Shown here: in pieces, positions 11,588-17,290 of the stretch
Numbering within the stretch: the stretch's first letter is position 1
Layout: each line of letters starts with the position of its first letter
Virus record (IMG/VR): IMGVR_UViG_3300045999_012222
Span: 1-25,439 of that record
Direction: 5' to 3' (one strand)
Source: a virus
DNA length: 25,439 bases
Notes under the pieces: generated by a model
What the model was told of the DNA's origin: nothing
Seen by the model: the letters and a program-made list of their open reading frames with translations, nothing else
Databases searched by the model: none
Program-made: the position numbers and the translations under genes

Positions 11588-11779
11588 ATGTGGAGCCTTC
11601 CTGATCGCCAGCCATTTAATATTGGCCCGTATAAATTGTGGCCATGTTTTAGCAAGCCAGAATTTCAATGGTTTTCTGCCATTGATGGCAAGCCGCATTA
11701 TTTCCGCACGACCAATGAAGCTAAATTATTTATTAAGGACTTGTTAGCCATGGACGACCCAGAAGGGCTTTGCGACTAA
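11588..11779 (+). CDS. Small hypothetical protein (63 aa)
   Basis: An aromatic-rich product (MWSLPDRQPFNIGPYKLWP, EFQWFSAIDGKPHYF) with a C-terminal helix (TNEAKLFIKDLLAMD). The end resembles that of the small protein at 15442 (AEALVKDLQAQD), suggesting a shared small-fold group. A hairpin CTTTTCC-N6-GGAAAAG lies upstream near 11533. Unknown function. Confidence 0.5.
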   Translation: MWSLPDRQPFNIGPYKLWPCFSKPEFQWFSAIDGKPHYFRTTNEAKLFIKDLLAMDDPEGLCD

Positions 11780-11812
11780 AGCTGTTTGCGCTAGCCTGCT
11801 TCTGTTGATTCT

Positions 11813-11839
11813 CAGGGGACCATGGTCCCCTTTTGTCGT
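11813..11839 (+). terminator. Terminator upstream of nrdA
   Basis: GGGGACCA/TGGTCCCC is a perfect 16-base palindrome followed by TTTTG. The longer nrdA frame (from ATG 11822) would start inside this hairpin, so the ATG at 11843 is favoured. Confidence 0.7.
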
Positions 11840-11842
11840 CTT

Positions 11843-13288
11843 ATGAAGCTGAAGGAAAAGGCAAAATGTGAGCCGATTGCCCGGACGGGGCGCGTCCAGG
11901 ATTGGCTGGAAAGCCCTGATGGACGCCTGCCCGTGAGCTGCACGGTGTTCAACGTAGAGGATTCAATGGAGGGCGAAGATGGTATTGAAGCGTCTTGGCG
12001 GTTTGTCAGCCATGGCTTGCGCAATGGTGCGGGCGTCGCTGTTCATTTGTCTTCTCTGCGTGAAAGGGGCGCTGAAAATGGCAAAGGCCTCGTGGCAAGC
12101 GGACCAGTAAGTTTTGGCAAGATTTATTCCACGCTTAATGAAATCCTTCGTCGTGGTGGTCTCTATAAAAACGGGGCTGTAGTGCTTCATCTTGACTATA
12201 CTTCTCCTGATGCCATTGAATTTGTTAATGCTTCGCGGAGCGAGCTTCCCTGGGTGAAGCGCTGCTTGAACGTCGACGATAATTTCCTTGATGCATCGTC
12301 TCCCGAGTTGATTAATGCCTGTCTTCGTTCCATCTCTTCTGGCGATCTCTGGCTCAACAAAATTCGCTACAACAATCGAGGAGAACGCATCCGGGCTAAT
12401 GTATGCTTGGAGGTTTATCTTCCGCATCGCGGCACTTGTCTTCTTCAGCACGTTAATTTGGGCGCATGCACGCTGGACAATATTCAGGGAGCCTTCATTG
12501 AAGGGATGAAGCAGCTTTGTGAGCTGCATCCTGGAACTGGCGTTGGTGACACCGGAGAATACCTTTCTCCCTCCATTGACAAACAAATTGGCCTTGGCGT
12601 GTTGGGCCTAGCTAATTTCCTTGCTATTCAAGGGATTAGCTACGAAGATTTTGGCAATGCACTAGAGGCTTATCTTGACGAAGATCCGCATCCTTGGGCG
12701 CACCACTGGAAAGATACCATTTCTGGCGAAGCCGTATGGCAGATTGACCAAGGCATTCAGAAGGCTGCTGAAATTGCTCGTGAGCATGGCATGGAACGTG
12801 CTTTCTGCATTGCCCCCACTGCATCGTGCTCCTATCGCTACCTCGACACGAAAGGCTTTACTACAGCCCCTGAAATCGCTCCTCCCATTGGACGTATTGT
12901 TGATCGTGATAGCGGCACTTTTGGCGTGGAACAATTTGACTACGGCGATGTAGAAATTGCTGCAGAAGTGGGCTGGGACGTTTTCTTTAAGGTGGCAAAT
13001 GGCATTGTTGCGTTGTATCAACGCACTGGCTTGATGCACGGGTATTCGTGTAATAGTTGGTCGGATTGTGTGATTTACGATGAAGCATTCCTTCGCGCTT
13101 GGCTAGAATCACCTCAGACGAGCCTCTATTACAGCTTGCAAGTCCTGCCTGATACTCAGCGCAAGGATGACGCCTATGCCGCTCTAGACGACGACTTCAA
13201 AAGCATGTTCGGCCTTGATAGCGAGGCTGACCAAAATTCTGAAGCTTGCTCACTGGACGGCGGATTCTGTTCTAGTTGCGCTGAATGA
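11843..13288 (+). CDS. nrdA: Ribonucleoside-diphosphate reductase, class I alpha subunit (short phage form)
   Basis: This 481-residue protein reduces ribonucleotides for phage DNA synthesis. By eye it carries the class I set: redox Cys 33 (VSCTVFN), the N-x-C-x-E catalytic triad at 186-190 (NVCLE), the second redox Cys at 199 (GTCLLQHVNLGA), APTASCSYRY near 324-333, the radical-transfer YY pair (429-430) and a C-terminal CSSCAE (476-481) for electron delivery. It lacks the N-terminal ATP cone and is far shorter than bacterial NrdA (about 750), like the compact cyanophage RNRs once mistaken for class II. nrdB follows after a terminator-like hairpin. Start ATG 11843 has no strong Shine-Dalgarno. 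Confidence 0.9.
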   Translation: MKLKEKAKCEPIARTGRVQDWLESPDGRLPVSCTVFNVEDSMEGEDGIEASWRFVSHGLRNGAGVAVHLSSLRERGAENGKGLVASGPVSFGKIYSTLNEILRRGGLYKNGAVVLHLDYTSPDAIEFVNASRSELPWVKRCLNVDDNFLDASSPELINACLRSISSGDLWLNKIRYNNRGERIRANVCLEVYLPHRGTCLLQHVNLGACTLDNIQGAFIEGMKQLCELHPGTGVGDTGEYLSPSIDKQIGLGVLGLANFLAIQGISYEDFGNALEAYLDEDPHPWAHHWKDTISGEAVWQIDQGIQKAAEIAREHGMERAFCIAPTASCSYRYLDTKGFTTAPEIAPPIGRIVDRDSGTFGVEQFDYGDVEIAAEVGWDVFFKVANGIVALYQRTGLMHGYSCNSWSDCVIYDEAFLRAWLESPQTSLYYSLQVLPDTQRKDDAYAALDDDFKSMFGLDSEADQNSEACSLDGGFCSSCAE

Positions 13289-13297
13289 TCAAGATAA

Positions 13298-13340
13298 GGG
13301 GGCTTGCGCCCCCTTTTGTCCCCCTTTTTTTTTATTGAAC
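13298..13340 (+). promoter_or_regulatory. Hairpin, T-run and ATTGAACC box between nrdA and nrdB
   Basis: GGGGGC-TTGC-GCCCCC, then TTTTGTCCCCC and a nine-T run leading into TATTGAACC just before ATG 13347. The order hairpin, T/C-run, TATTG box resembles the cassettes elsewhere. It suggests nrdB has its own transcript or attenuated read-through. Confidence 0.55.
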
Positions 13341-13346
13341 CATACC

Positions 13347-14078
13347 ATGACTGCTACGAGCCCCTACCTGTCCATGATCTCCAAGAAGCGCCCTTGGCAG
13401 GCTACGCCTGTGGATGCTGCCCCCGTGAAAGAAGGCGCAGAGGAGACACTGTTCAAGGCTTTGGCGCTGCGCCACATGGAACTGCCAGTGAAAGATCTAC
13501 TTGAGCAGGGTCTCCAGCGCGATCTCCCTTCCACTCCTGGCATCATTGAAGCCCTGCACTCCAACCAAAAGGACGAAGAGCGGCACGATGAAGCTTTGAA
13601 CTATGTAGTTTCCACTTACGGCACTGATGAGAAAGCTGAGCGCGAAGTGAAGCAGATTCTCAAAACATGGATGGAGCACCCCGCCCATCCCATTCACAAG
13701 GTGGCAATCATTGAGCGCTCTATTTTCTTTGTTGCATTGCCCTTCTTTAGGTTCAATGGCAACATTGGCATGAGGACCGTCTCAGCCGACATTAGCCGCG
13801 ATGAGCAAGTGCACTGCGGGGTGCATGGTCTTGTTGCTCGGGAGCTAAACGAAAAAGATTCGGAAAGCCTAAACAAGCTCCGCAAGGCAACTGTTGGATG
13901 GCTCTTTGAAAAGCTTGGTCGTCATGAGGACAAGTGGTTGGACAAAGATGCTTGGATGAAGCGTTCTGAGCGCTTGTTTTGGGAAGGGAAAGCTCCTGAC
14001 ATGGTGGAGTCTCGCGCAAGCCGCATGATTTCGTTCTTTGAAGCGCCGAATACATCGCTGCCTAGCTACGGGATATAG
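13347..14078 (+). CDS. nrdB: Ribonucleoside-diphosphate reductase, class I beta subunit (short)
   Basis: A 243-residue ferritin-like protein, about two thirds of bacterial NrdB length. Dimetal ligand candidates are visible: E45 or D50, E77-x-x-H80 (DEERH), E123 (IIERS) and E153-x-x-H156 (DEQVH). At the position of the tyrosyl-radical residue (four after the first ligand His) there is Leu84, not Tyr. It supplies the radical or oxidised metal centre to NrdA. Start ATG 13347 follows the inter-nrd hairpin; a longer frame from 13215 overlaps the nrdA end and is rejected. No Shine-Dalgarno. Confidence 0.88.
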   Translation: MTATSPYLSMISKKRPWQATPVDAAPVKEGAEETLFKALALRHMELPVKDLLEQGLQRDLPSTPGIIEALHSNQKDEERHDEALNYVVSTYGTDEKAEREVKQILKTWMEHPAHPIHKVAIIERSIFFVALPFFRFNGNIGMRTVSADISRDEQVHCGVHGLVARELNEKDSESLNKLRKATVGWLFEKLGRHEDKWLDKDAWMKRSERLFWEGKAPDMVESRASRMISFFEAPNTSLPSYGI

Positions 14079-14082
14079 CTTC

Positions 14083-14106
14083 ATTCGGTAGTAGCGATGT
14101 TATACT
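14083..14106 (+). promoter_or_regulatory. Extended -10 promoter upstream of GIY-YIG gene
   Basis: TGTTATACT (14098-14106) is an extended -10. Predicted start near 14113 puts it just before ATG 14129. The -35 region (around 14078-14083) is weak, as usual with an extended -10. Confidence 0.5.
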
Positions 14107-14128
14107 GGAGCGGTCTTGCGCGTGATTC

Positions 14129-14947
14129 ATGTCAGAGCAAAATCGCTCCTACTACATCTATGCCTACTTGAGAAGTAAAGATAGCGAAAGGGGGCCGAGA
14201 CTGTCCCCGTACTACATTGGCAAAGGCTCTGGGCGTCGCGTGTACGACAAGAAGAGGTCTATTGCCAAGCCAGCCGACAAGTCTTACATTGTCTTCCTAG
14301 AAGAAGGTTTAACAGAAAGCGAAGCTTTTGCCTTGGAAAAATACGCAGTCGCTTTGTATGGGCGAATTGACAAGGGAGAAGGAATCCTTTGGAACATGAC
14401 TGATGGCGGCGAGGGATGCAGCGGAGTCATTATGTCACAAGAAACAAAAGATAAAATTGCCAATTCTCTGACAGGGAGAAAGCGCCCGCGCAGCGTTATT
14501 GAAAAAGCGCTCCAGTCCCGAGCAGGTTTTCGGCACAGCGAAGAAACCAAAAAGAAAATGTCCAAAACGAGAACGGGAGTAAAGAAGAAGCCGCATACGC
14601 CAGAAACAAAGCTGAAAATCTCACAGGGAAAGGCAAAGTATGAATATGAAATTACGGACCCAGACGGCAATGTTTATTTCACTAAGAGCTTGAATAAGTT
14701 TTGCAAGGACCATGGATTGCACCAAGCTCACATGTCTGCCACTGCCCATGGCGCCATAAACGGCTATAAAGGATGGCAAGTCCGTATTGTTCAAGATCTT
14801 AGGAATCCTTCCGGTGAAAACGAATCATCTTTGCCACCCATTGCGAGTAGCGAAGTTCTTGCTCAAAGAAAAGAACGGAAGCGTTTGTACGATAAGGCTC
14901 GTTACGAACGAAGGAAAGCCCAAGAAGAGGGCTTGATGCTACAGTAG
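14129..14947 (+). CDS. GIY-YIG homing endonuclease with NUMOD3 repeats
   Basis: A 272-residue protein. The GIY-YIG core is at the N-terminus (SYYIYAYLR 7-15, YYIGKGSGRRVY 28-39, catalytic-type Glu in EKYAVALYGR). Three NUMOD3-type DNA-binding repeats follow (MSQETKDKIANSLTGRKRP, HSEETKKKMSKTRTG, HTPETKLKISQGKAK). A C-terminal module (DPDGNVYFTKSLNKFCKDHG ... GYKGWQVR) is typical of segment-type homing enzymes. It is free-standing, directly after nrdB, a favourite target of such elements. The tail is basic and low-complexity. Probably cuts and spreads into nrd-linked DNA. Confidence 0.88.
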   Translation: MSEQNRSYYIYAYLRSKDSERGPRLSPYYIGKGSGRRVYDKKRSIAKPADKSYIVFLEEGLTESEAFALEKYAVALYGRIDKGEGILWNMTDGGEGCSGVIMSQETKDKIANSLTGRKRPRSVIEKALQSRAGFRHSEETKKKMSKTRTGVKKKPHTPETKLKISQGKAKYEYEITDPDGNVYFTKSLNKFCKDHGLHQAHMSATAHGAINGYKGWQVRIVQDLRNPSGENESSLPPIASSEVLAQRKERKRLYDKARYERRKAQEEGLMLQ

Positions 14948-14984
14948 GTAAGTTCCCGCTCTGCGCTAGCATCGGGCAGACAGA

Positions 14985-15034
14985 GCCTAAGCCTCTGAAG
15001 CGATTAGCGCTTGTTAATCGCTTCACGCTTAGGC
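14985..15034 (+). other. Long two-part RNA hairpin
   Basis: GCCTAAGC (14985-14992) pairs with GCTTAGGC (15027-15034), and inside it GAAGCGATTA (14997-15006) pairs with TAATCGCTTC (15015-15024), both perfect, with an eight-base loop and a small internal loop. The 18 base pairs make a stable structure at the start of the gene-free stretch 14948-15441. Confidence 0.7.
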
Positions 15035-15039
15035 CATCC

Positions 15040-15130
15040 GGGAGAGCACCTTGGCTTGGTGGGCGCGACGGCGTCAGAGGCGGTTCGATTCCGTTCTTCG
15101 GCAATGGTGGTTCGATTCCACCTTCTCCCC
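15040..15130 (+). tRNA. tRNA-Leu(CAG)-like element, possibly degenerate
   Basis: The 91-base element has acceptor GGGAGAG (15040-15046) pairing with TTCTCCC (15123-15129, one G-T). The anticodon stem is ACGGC/GCGGT with loop GTCAGAG (15073-15079; anticodon CAG, T33 and A37 present). A long variable region holds CCG-TTCTT-CGG, and the T arm GGTGG-TTCGATT-CCACC is perfect. The anticodon position and the ...GGGCGCGACGG... stretch fit class II tRNA-Leu. Against a working tRNA: the D stem does not pair well and base 73 is C, followed by TCCA. Fold done by eye only. Confidence 0.4.
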
Positions 15131-15143
15131 TCCATGATTTTGC

Positions 15144-15152
15144 TGCTATAGT
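15144..15152 (+). promoter_or_regulatory. Extended -10-like box
   Basis: TGCTATAGT is an extended -10 of the same type as those at 10784 and 14098. It lies in the structured gap, about 290 bases before the next gene, so a long leader RNA would be produced. A hairpin CTTGGCA-TG-TGCCAAG (15169-15184) follows. Confidence 0.4.
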
Positions 15153-15311
15153 GTCGAGACGGTGCAAGCTTGGCATGTGCCAAGGGCGTACCTTTCTCCC
15201 CCCTCCATTGCTCTGTCAGTGGAGAGCAGCCAGTTCTGAGGTCCATCGTTGGTTGTGGGTAGCCTTTCCTGGTTTGCGTGATTCGCCCCCAAGCTTAGCT
15301 CTCAGACGGAA

Positions 15312-15339
15312 ACCATTTTGTTGGCGCCAACAAATTGGT
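15312..15339. repeat. 28-base palindrome
   Basis: ACCATTTTGTTGGC and GCCAACAAATTGGT are reverse complements at 13 of 14 positions, with no spacer. It may be an operator, a recombination site or a cruciform. Lies in the gene-free stretch. Confidence 0.6.
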
Positions 15340-15371
15340 CTCTAGAGATGATGCTCAAACAGGGGGCTCCT

Positions 15372-15440
15372 GGCCCTGAAGTGTTGGCACACGTTAGGCA
15401 AATAGCCTAGAATTCCGTGGTTCGATTCCCGGCAGCGCCC
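15372..15440 (+). other. tRNA-like fold directly 5' of a start codon
   Basis: GGCCCTG pairs with CAGCGCC at six of seven positions as an acceptor. AA, then D-like arm GTGT-TGGC-ACAC, then TTAGG-CAAATAG-CCTAG as the anticodon arm, AATTC as variable, T arm CGTGG-TTCGATT-CCCGG, then C. All arm lengths match a tRNA except the very short D loop. T33 is replaced by A and the T stem has two mismatches, so it should not decode. It ends one base before ATG 15442. Confidence 0.4.
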
Positions 15441-15441
15441 T

Positions 15442-15642
15442 ATGGCCCGCTATCGCATCGTTAAGCGTGGAGGCCTGGCCAATCCCACAAAAGCCTATTA
15501 CGACGTTGAAGAGCGCGTGTTATGGTTTTGGTTTTGGCAAAATACATTCACAAAGCTCGAAAACGCTGAAGCGCTAGTAAAAGACTTGCAAGCACAAGAC
15601 AGGCGAGTCAAGAGGAAAGTAATTGGAGAATACGAGGAATGA
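15442..15642 (+). CDS. Small hypothetical protein (66 aa)
   Basis: MARYRIVKRGGLANPTKAYY, then an aromatic strand (VEERVLWFWFWQNTFTKLEN) and a helix (AEALVKDLQAQD). The YRIVKR...FWFWxxTFxxLExAE pattern is one I associate with small cyanophage proteins. The ATG abuts the tRNA-like fold and has no Shine-Dalgarno. The ATGA-type overlap with the metallophosphoesterase gene at 15639 supports co-translation. Confidence 0.6.
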   Translation: MARYRIVKRGGLANPTKAYYDVEERVLWFWFWQNTFTKLENAEALVKDLQAQDRRVKRKVIGEYEE

Positions 15643-16196
15643 GTGCTTTCGTTATTGCAGACACTCATTTTGGCCATGTCAAAAGCTTGTCTTTCATCAC
15701 GCCTGATGGCTCTCCATTGCGTCCGTTTTCTTCGTGCGAGGAAATGGACGAAACTATGGTGGAGCGATGGAATGCAAAAGTAGGCAAGCGCGACACAATT
15801 TACCACCTTGGTGACGTGGTGATTCCGCGTGCAAGCTTGAAGATTTTGGATCGCCTCAATGGGAGAAAGATTCTCATTCGCGGGAACCACGATTTGGGAC
15901 GCTTATCTGATTTTTCAAGGTATTTTGAAGACGTGCGTGGCGCATTCTTTCACAATGGCGATTCAACAATGCGGGGAGGCCTAATCTTCACTCACATTCC
16001 CGTCCATCCATCGTGCCTTCAAGGGCATTATCTGGGGAATGTACATGGCCATCTCCATTGCCATCAAATTTTTGACGATGGAAAAGTAGACAGACGGTAT
16101 TTCAATGCCTGTGTAGAAAGGAACGATTTCGCCCCTGTAGCATTTGATGAGATAAAAGCCTTCTTCAAGGGCCATGACAGAACGCAGGACTTTTAA
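15639..16196 (+). CDS. Metallophosphoesterase (calcineurin-like)
   Basis: A 185-residue protein with the full set of metal ligands: D8-x-H10 (ADTHFGH), GD 58-59 (HLGDVV), GNHD 82-85, H119 (THIPVHP) and GHLH 137-140. It hydrolyses phosphodiesters or phosphomonoesters with a two-metal centre; the substrate is unknown. Similar compact phosphoesterases are common in phages. Overlaps the preceding small gene by four bases and the next by 23. Confidence 0.88.
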   Translation: MSAFVIADTHFGHVKSLSFITPDGSPLRPFSSCEEMDETMVERWNAKVGKRDTIYHLGDVVIPRASLKILDRLNGRKILIRGNHDLGRLSDFSRYFEDVRGAFFHNGDSTMRGGLIFTHIPVHPSCLQGHYLGNVHGHLHCHQIFDDGKVDRRYFNACVERNDFAPVAFDEIKAFFKGHDRTQDF

Positions 16197-16374
16197 CACT
16201 CCCCTGCGCGAGCCGCTCAATCCCATCATTTACCAATCATTGCGAGCCATTGATTGGCACAATGCTCAATATTTTTTGACCATGGACCAGTGGCATCTTG
16301 AAAAAGCTGCCATCATTAGGCAGTATGTGACAGAGTTAAAGGCTTGGATTTATGAGCAGGAGGAAATGGTTTAG
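16174..16374 (+). CDS. Small hypothetical protein (66 aa)
   Basis: Overlaps the end of the phosphoesterase gene by 23 bases and the next gene by 23. It is helical (PLNPIIYQSLRAIDWHNAQY, WHLEKAAIIRQYVTELKAW). Overlaps on both sides and usual codon use make it plausible. Family not recognised. Confidence 0.5.
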   Translation: MTERRTFNTPLREPLNPIIYQSLRAIDWHNAQYFLTMDQWHLEKAAIIRQYVTELKAWIYEQEEMV

Positions 16375-16558
16375 GCTTTGGGCAAAAGCCCTTGGCGAGA
16401 AGGCGAGTAAGCATGATCATGAAGCAGACAGCGTGGCGCTAATTCGCACGCTGATCTTCGCTTCCTATCTCATTACAAATTGTTTCATCATTGCCAATGC
16501 CATTGTCCATTGGCCAAAAGAAAAGCCCGCCGTAGCGGGCTCTTGTCTTCAGCGATAA
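16352..16558 (+). CDS. Small membrane protein (68 aa)
   Basis: A basic helical N-terminus (SRRKWFRLWAKALGEKASKH) is followed by a single membrane segment (about 31-50, LIFASYLITNCFIIANAIVH). AGGAGGAAATGG lies inside the preceding gene. The rho-independent terminator (16524-16550) overlaps its last codons. Resembles small membrane proteins of other cyanophages; role unknown. Confidence 0.6.
   Translation: MSRRKWFRLWAKALGEKASKHDHEADSVALIRTLIFASYLITNCFIIANAIVHWPKEKPAVAGSCLQR
16524..16550 (+). terminator. Rho-independent terminator
   Basis: AGCCCGC-CGTA-GCGGGCT followed by CTTGTCTT. Ends the plus-strand series from 15442. Confidence 0.75.
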
Positions 16559-16560
16559 GC

Positions 16561-16680
16561 TCAAAACCAATGGGGCTTAGGCACATAGGCAACGCCGCGA
16601 TAAACGAGACTTGCCATTTGTGCTTCACGCAGACGAGCTGCTTTCTCAAGCTGTTGCTTGATAAGGGCGAGTGGGTTCAT
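16561..16680 (-). CDS. Small DUF4278-like protein (39 aa)
   Basis: ATG 16680 encodes MNPLALIKQQLEKAARLREAQ, then LVYRGVAYVPKPHWF. The LxYRGvxY motif is that of the cyanobacterial DUF4278 family, here preceded by a basic helix. A longer frame to 16806 reads through the hairpin TGCTGGT-N10-ACCAGCA (about 16695-16718) and is rejected. It converges on the terminator at 16524. Confidence 0.55.
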   Translation of the reverse strand: MNPLALIKQQLEKAARLREAQMASLVYRGVAYVPKPHWF

Positions 16681-16865
16681 GATGGTTCCCGATGATGCTG
16701 GTCCCGTTCCGTACCAGCAGGTCATGCGCCCCTTGCGGGGTGAACGTACCATCAGTGTAGCAAAGGGGAGGCTAGAGGAAGTTGAGGGCGCTGGGCGGGG
16801 CTTCAATCCGCCTTGTACAGCATTTCAAGATGGGTAGGCCCACCTCCCTCTTCCCCTGGGAGCCC

Positions 16866-16892
16866 TGTTGCACAGGGCCGCGATGTGCAACA
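16866..16892. repeat. 9+9 inverted repeat TGTTGCACA/TGTGCAACA
   Basis: Two perfect nine-base arms around a nine-base spacer. It lies in the gap 16681-16992, where no gene is convincing, next to the packaging genes. It may be a terminator-like hairpin or protein site. A 34-codon plus frame at 16909 (MAPETIVPFELTLASVLRES) overlaps this gap and is not called. Confidence 0.45.
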
Positions 16893-16992
16893 TCGCTTTT
16901 CTGAAACAATGGCGCCTGAAACCATTGTTCCTTTTGAACTAACGCTGGCCAGCGTGCTTCGCGAAAGCTTTGAAATCATAACATGCCTAGGT

Positions 16993-17256
16993 TTAGGCGT
17001 CATATTCTCTTAAGGATTGCTCTTCGGGAAAGCTGCGGTCTCGGCAATAGTCATCTTCTTCTCCCCCATCGCTTTCCAAGGCAGCAAGCTCAGCTTGTCT
17101 TAGCTGTTTTGCATGAGCTTTGAGTTTGGGCAGGAGCGTGGGAATATAGAGGTGCTCGGCGGCTAGAAGCTGAAGGCAAGTTTGCTTGCTAGTGGTGCCA
17201 TTCATTAATAGTGCAACAAGAAACTGAGTCTCTTGCATAGTTAAATTACAGCTCAT
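16993..17256 (-). CDS. Small HTH-like protein next to terminase
   Basis: An 87-residue protein: LTMQETQFLVALLMNGTTSK resembles the first helices of a helix-turn-helix, then a basic helix (LPKLKAHAKQLRQAELAALE) and an acidic tail (SDGGEEDDYC). HTH plus oligomer helix plus acidic tail is the outline of a small terminase subunit. It lies just downstream of the large terminase on the same strand. The role is inferred from outline and place only. Confidence 0.5.
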   Translation of the reverse strand: MSCNLTMQETQFLVALLMNGTTSKQTCLQLLAAEHLYIPTLLPKLKAHAKQLRQAELAALESDGGEEDDYCRDRSFPEEQSLREYDA

Positions 17257-17290
17257 CGCGTTATGAGAGAACTATTGTTTGAAAATCATA

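Noticed and set aside
11822-11842. ATG 11822 as nrdA start
   Set aside because: It lies inside a perfect terminator palindrome; ATG 11843 follows immediately and fits the family better.
13215-13346. Upstream extension of nrdB to 13215
   Set aside because: It would overlap the conserved C-terminus of nrdA in another frame and run through a hairpin.
15080-15103. Independent second tRNA based on the first GGTTCGATTCC word
   Set aside because: Its T-like arm pairs only with wobbles and no 5' acceptor partner is present; it fits better as anticodon stem and variable region of the 15040-15130 element.
16803-17013. Short ORFs on both strands (minus 16803-17003, plus 16813-17013)
   Set aside because: They overlap each other and the inverted repeat, have no ribosome site, and the minus one has unlikely composition.
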